The notes: generated from the sequence alone by a model not told the origin. Counted from the first letter of the stretch, positions 1-8,796 are shown. The stretch is 64,000 bases of DNA from Hymenobacter puniceus (GCF_014333525.1 NZ_JACSCX010000001.1:372001-436000), one strand, 5' to 3'. Program-made: numbers and translations.

Positions 1-339
1 GGCCTGTTCGGCATTTACTTTGGCACCGAGAAAAAGCAGGTAAACCGCACAGTGTCTTTGGTGCAAAAGGAGTTGAGGAAGCTACGCGAGCAGTCGTTGG
101 GCACGGCCCAGCTGCATACCACCAAAGAGCAGCTGATGGGCCAGATGGCCATGGCCGAGGAAAGCAACGGCGGTATGATGCAGTTGCTAGCCAAAAGCAC
201 CCTCGACCTAGGCCGCGTCGAATCTATCAACGAAATCTTCGACCGGGTGCGCGCCATTACGGCCTCCGAACTGCTGGAAATGGCCAACGAGGTCCTGACC
301 GATGATAATCTGAGCGTGCTGCAGTACGTACCTGAATAA
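1..339 (+). CDS. M16 (pitrilysin-type) zinc peptidase, C-terminal fragment
   Basis: The reading frame is open from the first base and stops at 337-339, so only the last 112 residues are present and the start lies outside the window. The fragment has the late M16 pattern: GLFGIYFGT, then a long helix (VQKELRKLREQ), a K-EQLMGQMAMAEES segment, and the ending ITASELLEMANEVL...LSVLQYVPE. In M16 family members this is the inactive half of the two-domain clamshell; the HxxEH zinc site is in the N-terminal half and is not visible here. Bacteroidota homologues are usually periplasmic or membrane-associated processing peptidases. Two hairpins follow at once, so the transcript probably ends here. The family call is from residue pattern only. 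Confidence 0.8.
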   Translation, partial: GLFGIYFGTEKKQVNRTVSLVQKELRKLREQSLGTAQLHTTKEQLMGQMAMAEESNGGMMQLLAKSTLDLGRVESINEIFDRVRAITASELLEMANEVLTDDNLSVLQYVPE

Positions 340-346
340 GAAAATT

Positions 347-413
347 ACAGCTATACAGATGAGGGCCGGACCGTGCTTTTAAGAGCATGGCCGGCCCTCA
401 TCTGTATAGCTGT
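347..413. terminator. long perfect hairpin after the M16 gene
   Basis: The 23-nt arms 347-369 and 391-413 are exact reverse complements. The inner 21 nt can pair further over about 7 bp with one G-T wobble. It starts 7 bp after the stop codon and has no good T-run directly after it. It may be a bidirectional terminator or a mobile palindromic repeat; it is much longer than an ordinary intrinsic terminator. Confidence 0.65.
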
Positions 414-429
414 GCTGCAACGAAGCAAA

Positions 430-484
430 AACACCCACTACTAGGCAAGCAACACCGCTTGCCTGATAGTGGGTGTTTATTTTA
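430..484. terminator. intrinsic terminator between convergent genes
   Basis: Arms of about 20 nt (430-450 and 457-477, with one small mismatch) close a 6-nt loop. A T-rich stretch follows on the plus strand and an A-rich stretch precedes it, so it can work in both directions. It separates the M16 gene (plus) from the curlin-repeat gene (minus). Confidence 0.75.
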
Positions 485-518
485 GACTCTGTTGGCTGAT
501 TGCCCAGAGAATAGTGGC

Positions 519-1481
519 TTACCGGTTCTGACGCACCGTTGCCGTGTTACCGGCACCATTCTGCATCACCTCGCTGCCATTACCAAAACCGCCTTGGTAG
601 GTGCTGGCGCTGTTCCGAGTACCCATTTGGTCCTGGGTAGCTCTGTTGCCGTCAGATTGGCTGGTGCTGAACTGATCAATCAAAGCATCGTTGCCATTTG
701 CGCTGTCACCGCCGACGTTGCCACGCTGGATCTGAGTGGCTTGGTTGTACTGTCCGGAACCGTACTGATTTACGGTTGCCTCATGGTAGCTGCCAGACTG
801 CGTCTGATTTGCCGTGTTGTTATTGCTGGTCTGCGTTATAGCTGCCATGTTATTATTACCACCTCCCTCTTGGGTCTGGTAGGCGTTATTGAAATTGCCG
901 GCTTGCTGGATAGTAGCCACTTGCGAAGCGCCTTGCTGGAACTGCCCGGCTTCGTTGTCGTCACCCGACTGCGTGGTAGTTGCCGAGTTATTGCTACCAG
1001 CCTGGCGCTGCAACGCATAGTTACGGTCTCCGGTCTGATCAATTAATAAAGAGGAGTTTTGCGTACCGCTGCCTCCCGTTTGCTCCTGTATAGCTACGTT
1101 ATCAAATGCCTCATTGCCACTCGCGCCCTGACGGATTTCCGCAGTGCTATTGCTGGCTTGCTGCAATTGGCTTGCCGAGTTACGATCACCGATTTGGGTG
1201 GCAGTTGCGTTGTTACCACCACCAAACTGCTGCGTTTGGGTAGCCTCGTTGTCATCACCGGATTGCGTGATGGTAGCACGGTCAGGTCCACCTGGGCCTT
1301 GCGACTGAGTGGCATTGTTGCCATCACCGGTTTGGGTGGCAGCAGCAGTGCTACCACTACCACTTTGCGTAACTGTTACATCATTGCCATTGCCAGTTGA
1401 GCTAGACGACTGATTGTTGCTTTGCGCGTGAGCAGCGCCAGCCATCATAAAGGCGGCAGCTAAAAAGGTTAACTTTTTCAT
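519..1481 (-). CDS. curlin-repeat (CsgA/CsgB-like) secreted protein
   Basis: This 320-residue protein has a signal peptide (MKKLTFLAAAFMMAGAAHAQ) and then a chain of degenerate curlin repeats rich in Gln, Asn, Gly and Thr. The units follow the pattern Q-x-G-x-x-N-x-A-x-x-x-Q, for example QTGDGNNATQSQ, QSGDDNEATQTQ, QIGDRNSASQLQ and QTGDRNYALQRQ, to the end (NTATVRQNR). Curlin repeats form stacked beta-strand-loop-strand units of extracellular amyloid. The protein is longer than E. coli CsgA (about 150 residues), as is common in Bacteroidota. No csgE, csgF or csgG homologue is in the window, so secretion partners must lie elsewhere. It has no close operon partner; a long AT-rich region lies upstream and a terminator downstream. 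Confidence 0.85.
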   Translation of the reverse strand: MKKLTFLAAAFMMAGAAHAQSNNQSSSSTGNGNDVTVTQSGSGSTAAATQTGDGNNATQSQGPGGPDRATITQSGDDNEATQTQQFGGGNNATATQIGDRNSASQLQQASNSTAEIRQGASGNEAFDNVAIQEQTGGSGTQNSSLLIDQTGDRNYALQRQAGSNNSATTTQSGDDNEAGQFQQGASQVATIQQAGNFNNAYQTQEGGGNNNMAAITQTSNNNTANQTQSGSYHEATVNQYGSGQYNQATQIQRGNVGGDSANGNDALIDQFSTSQSDGNRATQDQMGTRNSASTYQGGFGNGSEVMQNGAGNTATVRQNR

Positions 1482-2020
1482 GGGGAAAGGTTGGTAATGG
1501 TGGATGAATGTGTGAAAAAAGGGGGATGACTGAATAATTAAGTTTATCTAATAAATATTATCACTTATTAGATCAACTATGTAAATGTAACACGCTAAAC
1601 GGAAACTTTACCATCTAGTTTATAAGAAATACCAAAAAAAGTATTGTAATTATACAATATATTGAATTTCGATTTAAATATTATATTTATAATATAAATT
1701 TGCATTATTATATAAATCACTTTGTATCAACTACTTACTATCATGCTATTTATTCTTTGTTTACACTTATCCATGGAGAGGTTTTCAACGCAAATCCCGT
1801 AATCACATAATTCAGCACATCTTTTTTTTCAAAATGGCGTGCAAGCGCTTATCTAAAGCATTGTCAATCAGAATATACAGCACCTCGCTCCCTGTCTTTG
1901 CCTGTGCTATCTTCCTACCTGCAGTCAGCGAAGTAGCATCTATTCGACAGGGCGTCTCGTCTGTAAGCCAGCAGCGTATCAGGTTTCCTTGTTCCAGCTA
2001 TACCTATAAGAACTCTACTG
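1482..2020. other. AT-rich intergenic region between curlin gene and SRA gene
   Basis: About 540 bp with no convincing gene, strikingly AT-rich at 1530-1860 against GC-rich surroundings. It must hold the control region of the minus-strand curlin gene. Besides the palindrome at 1546-1573 I see no clear promoter match. The plus frame from 1834 is open but overlaps the SRA gene in another frame and resembles no protein. Confidence 0.6.
1546..1573. promoter_or_regulatory. candidate operator upstream of the curlin gene
   Basis: A perfect inverted repeat with 9-nt arms (ATCTAATAA and TTATTAGAT) around a 10-nt spacer, 65-92 bp upstream of the curlin start. Position and symmetry suit a dimeric regulator. 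No terminator function is likely because no GC stem is present. Function is inferred. Confidence 0.35.
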
Positions 2021-2458
2021 ATGCGCGTCTTTGGCCATATTGGCACATACCGCCCGGGCGACCTGTTTACCAACCGCCTGGAATTGAGCTTGTGTGGGCT
2101 TCACCGGCCACGTCGGGCAGGTGTGAGTGGCAGCCAGGCAGAAGGCGCCGATTCCATTGTACTGGCAGGAGCTTACGATGACGACCTGTTTGGCGAGGAA
2201 GCAATAATTTACAGCGGCAGTGGTGGGCGCGACCTGAAATCAGGTCATCAAGTCGCCGACCAGGAAATGACGGGCCGCAATCTGGCGCTACGCCGCAGTC
2301 AGGAAACCGGCCTGCCGGTGCGTGTTTTTCATCGGGTTTCACACGAAGGCAGCGAAGTCTTTCGATATGAAGGCTTGTACCGTATCATTGGTCATGAATT
2401 TGCGCGCGGCAAGTCGGGGTTTTGGGTGTTCCTGTTTAGGCTGGTGCCGATGGGCTAG
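2021..2458 (+). CDS. stand-alone SRA-YDG domain protein
   Basis: The 145 residues match one SRA-YDG domain almost end to end: FGHIGTYRPGDLFTNRLEL near the start, then GLHRP, GVSGSQAEGADSIVLAGAYDD, the acidic DDDLFGEE turn, IYSGSGGRD, QEMTGRNLALRRS, PVRVFH, a YEGLYRI segment (the YDG position reads YEG) and GKSGFWVFLFRL. SRA domains bind 5-methylcytosine or related modified bases, often by flipping the base. Bacterial versions are commonly fused to an HNH nuclease; here the frame stops just after the domain and no HNH follows. The first ATG lies directly before the domain and the frame upstream closes at 1964, so no N-terminal partner is missing. It is an orphan domain next to an unrelated methyltransferase gene. 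Confidence 0.85.
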   Translation: MRVFGHIGTYRPGDLFTNRLELSLCGLHRPRRAGVSGSQAEGADSIVLAGAYDDDLFGEEAIIYSGSGGRDLKSGHQVADQEMTGRNLALRRSQETGLPVRVFHRVSHEGSEVFRYEGLYRIIGHEFARGKSGFWVFLFRLVPMG

Positions 2459-2478
2459 AAACGCAGAGCCGGCAGTTC

Positions 2479-2486
2479 TACCTTTG
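2479..2486 (+). promoter_or_regulatory. -7 promoter element of the O-methyltransferase gene
   Basis: TACCTTTG matches the Bacteroidota -7 consensus TAnnTTTG exactly. It ends 4 nt before the ATG at 2491, which predicts transcription starting at or next to the start codon (leaderless). No clear -33 TTG is seen at the expected distance. Confidence 0.5.
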
Positions 2487-2490
2487 CCGC

Positions 2491-3132
2491 ATGCATTCCG
2501 AAGATTTTTTCCGCTACGCCGACCACCACACCACGCCCGAGCCACCGCTGCTGGCGCGCCTCAACCGCGAAACGCACGTGCAGACGCTGATGCCCCGTAT
2601 GTTGAGCGGGCACGCGCAGGGCCGGCTGCTGAGCATGATCAGCCACATGGTGCAGCCCCGGCGGGTGCTGGAGCTGGGCACCTTCACGGGCTACGCGGCG
2701 CTGTGTCTGGCCGAAGGACTGGCTGCCGATGGCGAACTGCACACCGTGGAATTCAACCCCGAGCTGGAAAGCCGCATCCGACGCTACGTGGCCGAGGCCG
2801 GCCTCACCAAGCGCCTGCACCTGCACATCGGGCGGGCCGCCGACGTGGTACCGACGCTAACCGAAACCTGGGATTTGGTGTTCATCGACGCCGACAAAAT
2901 CAACAACGACGCCTACTATGAGCTGGTGCTACCCCAGGTGCGTACAGGAGGGTTTCTGCTCATCGACAACGTACTATGGGGTGGCAAAGTGCTGGACTCC
3001 TACGTGGTGAAGCCTTCCGACAAAGACACACACGCGGTGCGCGCCTTCAACGACAAGGTGCAGGCCGATGAGCGGGTGGAAAACGTATTTCTGCCGTTGC
3101 GCGACGGCCTGCTGCTGGTGCGAAAACGGTAG
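2491..3132 (+). CDS. SAM-dependent O-methyltransferase, family 3 (caffeoyl-CoA type)
   Basis: A 213-residue class I methyltransferase of the usual length for this family. Visible landmarks are the SAM motif LELGTFTGYAALCLAEGL (about 60-77), the acidic ribose-binding position in HTVEFNPEL, the metal/substrate segment LVFIDADKINNDAYY and the LIDNVLWGGKV loop. Relatives are YrrM/TrmR-like proteins; TrmR methylates tRNA, while others act on catechols, so the substrate cannot be told from sequence. It should be cytoplasmic and Mg-dependent. It is a single gene with its own promoter at 2479, and the following outer-membrane gene is probably independent. Confidence 0.9.
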   Translation: MHSEDFFRYADHHTTPEPPLLARLNRETHVQTLMPRMLSGHAQGRLLSMISHMVQPRRVLELGTFTGYAALCLAEGLAADGELHTVEFNPELESRIRRYVAEAGLTKRLHLHIGRAADVVPTLTETWDLVFIDADKINNDAYYELVLPQVRTGGFLLIDNVLWGGKVLDSYVVKPSDKDTHAVRAFNDKVQADERVENVFLPLRDGLLLVRKR

Positions 3133-3225
3133 CGGGCAGCCGGTTTTTTCGGCGTAGAGTAAACGTGGAGGCCACTATTGCGTCTATTGCTCTTGGTGAC
3201 TTATCCTGCCGCTTACTTTCCGCTA

Positions 3226-6168
3226 ATGCTCAAACACTTCCTTGCTGTTATTTTTCTGCTGACGGCCACGCTGGCAGCACACGCCCAATCCTCGCTTAGT
3301 GGCCGTATTGTTGATGGCACCGACCAGTCGCCGCTGATTGGAGCCAACGTATTGGTGCGGGGCCTGTCGGCTGACTCGGTGAAGAACGGCGCGGCGGCCG
3401 ACGCCGACGGCAACTTCGCGATAAGTGGCCTGCCCAACGGCCGCTACCAGCTCACGATTTCGTTTCTGGGCTACCAAACACTGCAACGGCAGCTGACGCT
3501 GAGCGGGCAGCCGCTGGCGCTCGGCAATCTGGTGCTGGCGGCCGGCGGTGTGGCGCTGAAGGGCGTGGAAGTGGTGGGCAAAGCGGCAGCAGCCGTTCAG
3601 AAAGGCGACACGGCCCAGTTCAACGCCGGCTCGTTCAAGACCAACCCCGACGCCAACGCCCAGGACCTCATCACCAAGATGCCCGGCGTGACCGTGGACC
3701 CGACCAACGGCAAGGTGCAAGCCCAGGGCGAGCAAGTGCAGCGGGTGCTGGTGGACGGCAAAGAGTTTTTCGGCAACGACCCCGACGCGGTGCTCAAGAA
3801 CATTCCGGCCGAGGTCATCGACAAGATTCAGGTGTATGACCGCGCCTCCGACCAGAGCCAGTTTACGGGCTTCGACGACGGCAACCAGCAGAAAACCATC
3901 AACATTGTTACCAAGCCGCAGTTTCGCAACGGCAAGTTTGGGCGGGTGCTGGCCGGCTACGGCCCCCAGGACGACCGGTACCGGCTGAGCGGCAACCTCA
4001 ACCAGTTCAAAGGCAAGCAGCGGCTGAGCGTGGTGGCGCAAAGCAACAACGTGAACGAGCAGAACTTCGGCACCGAGGACTTGCTGGGCGTGGTGGGCAC
4101 GTCGTCCGGCGGTGGTGGCGGGGCCCGCGGCGGCCGCGGCAGCGGCCAGGGCGGCCGGCCCGGTGGCGGGGGCCAGGGCGGCGGCGGCAACAACTCCGGC
4201 GACTTTCTGGTGAACCAGCAGGGCGGCATCAGCAAAACCCACGCGCTGGGCCTCAACTACTCCGACACCTGGGGCACCAAAACCGACGTGCAGGGCAGCT
4301 ACTTCTTCAACCTCTCCGACAATACGGCCCGCACCAACCTGCTGCGCCGCTACGTGGCCCCGCAAGGCTCCACCGATGATCTGCGCTACAATGAACTGTC
4401 GCAGAACGCGAGCCGCAACATCAACAACCGCTTCAATCTGCGGCTGGAGCACAAGTTCGATTCGGTGAACTCGCTGATCTGGCGGCCCAGCCTCTCGGTG
4501 CAGCGCAACACCGGCAACAGCGGCCTCGACGGGCGCACGTTCCTGAGCACCGGCGACGTGGCCGGCGAAACCCAGGGCGCCAACACCAGCACCTACCGCT
4601 CGGCCCTGACGGGCATCACGGCGGCCAACCAGCTACAGTACCGGCACCGTTTTGCCAAGCGCGGCCGCACGGTTTCGGTGGGCCTGAACACGACGTACAA
4701 CGACAAAGAAGGCGACAACAACCTGCTGTCGTCGACGTCGGCGGTGGGCGGGCGCACGACGCTGCTCAACCAGTTTTCGGAGCTGACGCAACAAGGCTGG
4801 GCCTGGACCGGCAACGTCAATTACACCGAGCCCATCAGCCGGTTCAGCCAGCTGCAGGCCGAGTACCGCGTGTCGTACACGCCCAATGAGTCGGACAAGC
4901 GCACCTACGATTTTTCGCCGGGCGAGCAGGCCTATTCCATCCTCAACGACACGCTCAGCAGCGTATTTCAGAGCCGCTACCTTACCAATTCCGGTGAGCT
5001 GACCTACCGCTACCAGAATAAGGAGCTGCAGTGGACCGTGGGCACGGCCGTGCAGAACGCCCAGCTGCGCTCCGACCAGGAGTTTCCGCGCGCAGCCCTC
5101 ACGGAGCGCAGCTTCCTGAACGTGTTGCCCAACGCCACGGTGCGCTACAACTTCTCGAAGCAGCAGAACCTGCGGCTCAACTACCGCACCAACACCAACG
5201 CCCCCAGCATCAGCCAGCTGCAGGAAGTGGTGAACAATGCCAACCCGCTGCAGCTCACCACCGGCAACCCCAACCTGCGCCAGGAGTACCGCCACAACCT
5301 GTTTCTGCGCTACTCCTCGGCGGTGCCCGAGAAGTCCACCTCGTTCTTTGCGCTGATTGGCGGTTCTTACACCAACAACTACATCACCAACAACACCATC
5401 TACGCCGGCACCTCGCCCGTGACGGAGGGCGGCATCGTCATTCCGGTGGGCGGCCAGCTCACGCGGCCCGTCAACGTCGATCAGCAGTATACGCTGCGCT
5501 CGTTTCTGAACTACAGCCTGCCGCTGAGCTTCGTCAAGTCCAACCTCAACCTGAATGCCAACGCCACCTACTCGCAAACGCCGGGCTTGGTGTTCAGCGA
5601 ACTGAACTACAGCCGCACGCCGTCGTTTGGGCTGGGCGCGGTGCTGAGCAGCAACATCAGTCCCGAGCTGGACTTCACGCTGTCCTCGAATTCCAGCCAG
5701 AGCTACGTGCGCAACTCGCTGCCCGGCCAGGTGGACCGGCAGTACTTTCGGCAGAACACCAGTCTGCGCTTTTCCTGGATCATTGTGAAGGGCGTGACGG
5801 TGCAGTCCGATGTGACGCACCAACTCAACCAGGGCTTGTCGGCGGGTTTCAACCAGAACTTTGTGCTCTGGAATGGCTCGGTGGGCAAGAAGCTGGGCGC
5901 CAAGCAGCAGGCCGAAATCAAGCTCTACGCTTTCGATTTGCTGGGCCAGAACAACAGCATTCAGGTGAACAACACGGCCGCCTACACCGAGGACGTGCAA
6001 ACCAACATTCTGCAGCGCTACCTCATGCTGATGTTCACCTACAACATCCGCAGCTTTGCCGGCGCCGGCCCCGCCGATGCCTTACCGGGCGGCGGCGCCC
6101 CCGGCGGACGGCGCGGCACAGGCAACTTCGGTCAGCCTAGCGGCCCGCCTCCCGGGGGCGGCATGTAG
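3226..6168 (+). CDS. outer-membrane beta-barrel protein, TonB receptor-like, with carboxypeptidase-regulatory domain
   Basis: I start at the ATG at 3226 because it gives a clean signal peptide (MLKHFLAVIFLLTATLAAHAQ); an in-frame TTG at 3178 adds 16 unlikely residues. The 980-residue protein has a CarboxypepD-regulatory-like domain (GRIVDGTDQSPLIGANVLVRG...YQLTISFLGYQ, about 25-105), a plug-like region (DLITKMPGVTV...VDGKEFFGNDPDAVLKNIP) and a long barrel of aromatic/Asn-rich strands, fitting the OMP_b-brl_3 group of Bacteroidota. A Gly/Arg-rich insert (about 298-322) and a Gly/Pro-rich tail (last about 25 residues) are unusual. Members transport or bind unknown ligands; no SusD-like lipoprotein is adjacent. 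A terminator follows. Confidence 0.85.
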   Translation: MLKHFLAVIFLLTATLAAHAQSSLSGRIVDGTDQSPLIGANVLVRGLSADSVKNGAAADADGNFAISGLPNGRYQLTISFLGYQTLQRQLTLSGQPLALGNLVLAAGGVALKGVEVVGKAAAAVQKGDTAQFNAGSFKTNPDANAQDLITKMPGVTVDPTNGKVQAQGEQVQRVLVDGKEFFGNDPDAVLKNIPAEVIDKIQVYDRASDQSQFTGFDDGNQQKTINIVTKPQFRNGKFGRVLAGYGPQDDRYRLSGNLNQFKGKQRLSVVAQSNNVNEQNFGTEDLLGVVGTSSGGGGGARGGRGSGQGGRPGGGGQGGGGNNSGDFLVNQQGGISKTHALGLNYSDTWGTKTDVQGSYFFNLSDNTARTNLLRRYVAPQGSTDDLRYNELSQNASRNINNRFNLRLEHKFDSVNSLIWRPSLSVQRNTGNSGLDGRTFLSTGDVAGETQGANTSTYRSALTGITAANQLQYRHRFAKRGRTVSVGLNTTYNDKEGDNNLLSSTSAVGGRTTLLNQFSELTQQGWAWTGNVNYTEPISRFSQLQAEYRVSYTPNESDKRTYDFSPGEQAYSILNDTLSSVFQSRYLTNSGELTYRYQNKELQWTVGTAVQNAQLRSDQEFPRAALTERSFLNVLPNATVRYNFSKQQNLRLNYRTNTNAPSISQLQEVVNNANPLQLTTGNPNLRQEYRHNLFLRYSSAVPEKSTSFFALIGGSYTNNYITNNTIYAGTSPVTEGGIVIPVGGQLTRPVNVDQQYTLRSFLNYSLPLSFVKSNLNLNANATYSQTPGLVFSELNYSRTPSFGLGAVLSSNISPELDFTLSSNSSQSYVRNSLPGQVDRQYFRQNTSLRFSWIIVKGVTVQSDVTHQLNQGLSAGFNQNFVLWNGSVGKKLGAKQQAEIKLYAFDLLGQNNSIQVNNTAAYTEDVQTNILQRYLMLMFTYNIRSFAGAGPADALPGGGAPGGRRGTGNFGQPSGPPPGGGM

Positions 6169-6181
6169 TCTGATTCAACAG

Positions 6182-6212
6182 CAAAAGCGTCGGCCCGGCC
6201 GGCGCTTTTTGC
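6182..6212 (+). terminator. intrinsic terminator
   Basis: A GC-rich stem (AAAAGCGTCGGC paired with GCCGGCGCTTTTT, one G-T pair) with a short loop and a T-run lies 14 bp after the barrel gene's stop. Confidence 0.75.
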
Positions 6213-6462
6213 ATTTCACTGGGTTCAGGAAATAATTGGGCAACGCCGTGGTTGAAGTAGCGCCAAGTGAGTCGGCTTCCGGGCAGTGTGCAACCCAATC
6301 TTTTCAGAGGTAAAAGCGCTGGCTGGTGTAGTGGTTGGTTCAAGCTTAATGCAGTATAGCAGGGCTATTTGTGCCAATTCCCGCGTTTTTTTCCTCTACT
6401 TTGTAAGCGTCGGAGTCTGGTGAGCACAAGTCACGAAGCCAGAGCTGCGCTTGTTGCCTGTT

Positions 6463-8796
6463 ATGAAAAGAATTGTACTCCTACTGCTTTGCTGGCTGCC
6501 GCTGCTGGCCGCTGCCCAAAGTGGCCCTCAAAGCGTACCTGTCCCGGCCAACTTCGACTTTGCCGGCCTGCACCTGCGCCTCACGGAAGGCGGCCGCCGG
6601 GCCGTGCAGCAGAAAGTAGATGCCCTACGCAGCCACCCGGCCTCGTTTCAGGCCCGCGTGAACCTGGCCGACGCTTACTTTCCCCTTATTGAGCGGGTGT
6701 TTCAGGAAGAAGCCCTGCCGCTGGACTTCCGCTTTCTGGTGATTCAGGAAAGCGGCCTGCAGGGCGACGCCCAGAGCATCCACGACGCCGTGGGCTACTG
6801 GCAGTTCAAGCGCGAAACCGCCGCCGACTTTGGCGTGGTGATGAACGACGTGGTAGATGAGCGCAAGCACATTGTGGCGTCCAGCAAAGCCGCCGCCAAG
6901 TACCTCAAGCGCAACAACCAGGCGTTGCACAACTGGCTGAACACGCTGCTCAGCTACAACCTGGGCTCGGGCGGCGTGAAGTCCTACACTCTGCCCACCG
7001 ACTACAACGCCACGGAAATGCAGATTTCCGAGCAAACCCACGCCTATATCCTCACGATGCTGGCACATAAGCTGGCCTATGAGCCCGCCGTGGGTCACAA
7101 CCCTAAGCCGCAGCTGCAGCTGCAGGAGTTTCCGGCGCCTCCCGGCCTCTCGATGGCCAGCATTGCGCAGAGCCTGCAAACCGACCCCGCCGAAACCGCC
7201 CGCCACAACCGCTGGCTGCTCACGCCTACTGTACCTACGGACCGAGTGTACACGATGCTGGTGCCCATTACCGACCCGCTGCAGCAGACGGCTCTGGCGG
7301 CGCAGCAGAAAGGCGCTACCGCCGGCCAGCTGCTCAACCAACCCAAAACCGACCCGCAGAACGCCGATTACGTGCGCGTGAACGGCATTCGGGCACTGGT
7401 GGCGCTGCCCGGTGAAACCAAGGAAAGCATGGCCAAGCGCGCCGGTTTGAAGGTGCGCAAGTTCATGCAGTACAACGACCTGTTTGCCTTCGACAATATT
7501 ATAGTGGGCCAGCCTTACTTCGTGCAGAAGAAGCGCGACAAAAGTGAGGTGGAATACCACGTGGCGCAGCCCGGTGAGAGCGTGGCCACGGTGTCGCAGA
7601 AGTACGGCATCCGGGCTAAGGCTATCTGGGCCAAGAACCGCATGCCGCGCAACGAGGAGCTGCGGGCCGGCCGCATTTTGTGGCTGCAGCACACTCGCCC
7701 CAAAGACGTGGCCATTGAGTACGCCGATAGCAAAAACGAAAAAGCGCTGGCGGCTTTCGAGCGGCCTTCAGCGGCCCCGACTCCTAAAGTGGCTCCAGCC
7801 ACTCCAGCCGCTGCCTCAGCGCCGGAAAAGCCAGCCGTGAAAAAGCGCCGCATCGACGAAACCGAGCCGTACCGCGGCAACACGGCCAGCACCATGCGGG
7901 AGCTGGAAGATGCCACCGAAACAGACGATTCGCCTGCTTCCGGGGGCGTAGTTACGCAGCCTGATTCTGCTACTGACGCCACCACCGAGAACCTGAACGA
8001 ACTGGGCGCCGAGCCGGCTGCACCGGCTGTAGTTGCGCCCGTTCCGGCTCCTAAGTCAGCGCCGGCGCCGGCCGCAGTTGCGCCAGCCGCTGCTTCTGCT
8101 CCAAAACCAACGCCAGCTCCGGCGCCCGTGACGGCACCAGCGGCGGCTTCTGCTACTCCACGCCCTGTAGCCGCCACGCCGCCAGCGCGCAAGCCCTTGC
8201 CTGCCTCCACTCCTGTTGGTGATGAGCCTGATGAGGAGCCAGCTGCCCCGGTAGCAACACCAGTAACTACGCCGAAGCCGGCCGCCAAGCCAACCACGGC
8301 CGCTGCTACTGTGGTTGTGCCGGCTGCTAAGCCGGTTACGACGCCCGCCCCGCCACAAGCCCGACCGCTGCCGCCAACCATGTCTGCTCCCGCCGCAGGC
8401 CCGGTAGAAGCAGTGCCCGCCAGCGGCCTGCACACAGTGCAGCCCAAGGAAACACTCTATTCCGTGGCCCGCCGCTACGGCCTGCGTCCCGCCGACCTGA
8501 TTGTCTGGAACAATCTGCCCCAGAATCCGTCGTTGCGGCTGGGCCAGGTGCTGCGCGTAACAGCGGGCACCAGCACTTCGACAACCCCGGCCACCTCGGC
8601 AACTGCGCCGGCCACTACCAACGCAACGGCAACTCCGGCGGTGGCTATGGTGCGGCACACGGTAGCCGGTGGCGAATCGATGTATGCCATTTCGCGCAAG
8701 TATGGCGTTACCATCAAGCAGATTATGGAGTGGAACAACAAGGCTGACTTCAACGTGAAGCCCGGCGAAGTGCTGCTGGTGCAGCCAGCCAAGTAA
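6463..8796 (+). CDS. lytic murein transglycosylase (MltD-like) with LysM repeats
   Basis: The ATG at 6463 gives a signal peptide (MKRIVLLLLCWLPLLAAAQ); a TTG 12 nt upstream is less likely. The mature 777-residue protein has an SLT/goose-lysozyme-type domain (about 70-210) with the catalytic Glu in VIQESGLQ (E96) and the family landmarks AVGYWQFKRETA and LSYNLGSGGV. A LysM-like unit follows in the middle (YHVAQPGESVATVSQKYGIR), then a long Ala/Pro/Lys linker, then two good C-terminal LysM domains (HTVQPKETLYSVARRYGLR and HTVAGGESMYAISRKYGVT). It should cleave peptidoglycan glycan strands to 1,6-anhydro products in the periplasm, anchored by LysM. A short -7-like element TACTTTG at 6397-6403 may be its promoter. 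The next gene carries a related LysM domain. Confidence 0.9.
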   Translation: MKRIVLLLLCWLPLLAAAQSGPQSVPVPANFDFAGLHLRLTEGGRRAVQQKVDALRSHPASFQARVNLADAYFPLIERVFQEEALPLDFRFLVIQESGLQGDAQSIHDAVGYWQFKRETAADFGVVMNDVVDERKHIVASSKAAAKYLKRNNQALHNWLNTLLSYNLGSGGVKSYTLPTDYNATEMQISEQTHAYILTMLAHKLAYEPAVGHNPKPQLQLQEFPAPPGLSMASIAQSLQTDPAETARHNRWLLTPTVPTDRVYTMLVPITDPLQQTALAAQQKGATAGQLLNQPKTDPQNADYVRVNGIRALVALPGETKESMAKRAGLKVRKFMQYNDLFAFDNIIVGQPYFVQKKRDKSEVEYHVAQPGESVATVSQKYGIRAKAIWAKNRMPRNEELRAGRILWLQHTRPKDVAIEYADSKNEKALAAFERPSAAPTPKVAPATPAAASAPEKPAVKKRRIDETEPYRGNTASTMRELEDATETDDSPASGGVVTQPDSATDATTENLNELGAEPAAPAVVAPVPAPKSAPAPAAVAPAAASAPKPTPAPAPVTAPAAASATPRPVAATPPARKPLPASTPVGDEPDEEPAAPVATPVTTPKPAAKPTTAAATVVVPAAKPVTTPAPPQARPLPPTMSAPAAGPVEAVPASGLHTVQPKETLYSVARRYGLRPADLIVWNNLPQNPSLRLGQVLRVTAGTSTSTTPATSATAPATTNATATPAVAMVRHTVAGGESMYAISRKYGVTIKQIMEWNNKADFNVKPGEVLLVQPAK

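Noticed and set aside
492-1400. Plus-strand frames opposite the curlin gene
   Set aside because: They are antisense to a repeat gene and so look periodic, but the minus frame has the signal peptide and curlin motif.
1834-2181. 115-residue plus-strand frame before the SRA gene
   Set aside because: Its second half overlaps the SRA gene in another frame, and the first half shows no family or signal.
3223-6000. Long minus-strand open frames opposite the barrel gene
   Set aside because: They are His/Val/Gln-rich shadows created by the GC-rich codon use of the plus-strand gene, which has clear domains and a signal peptide.
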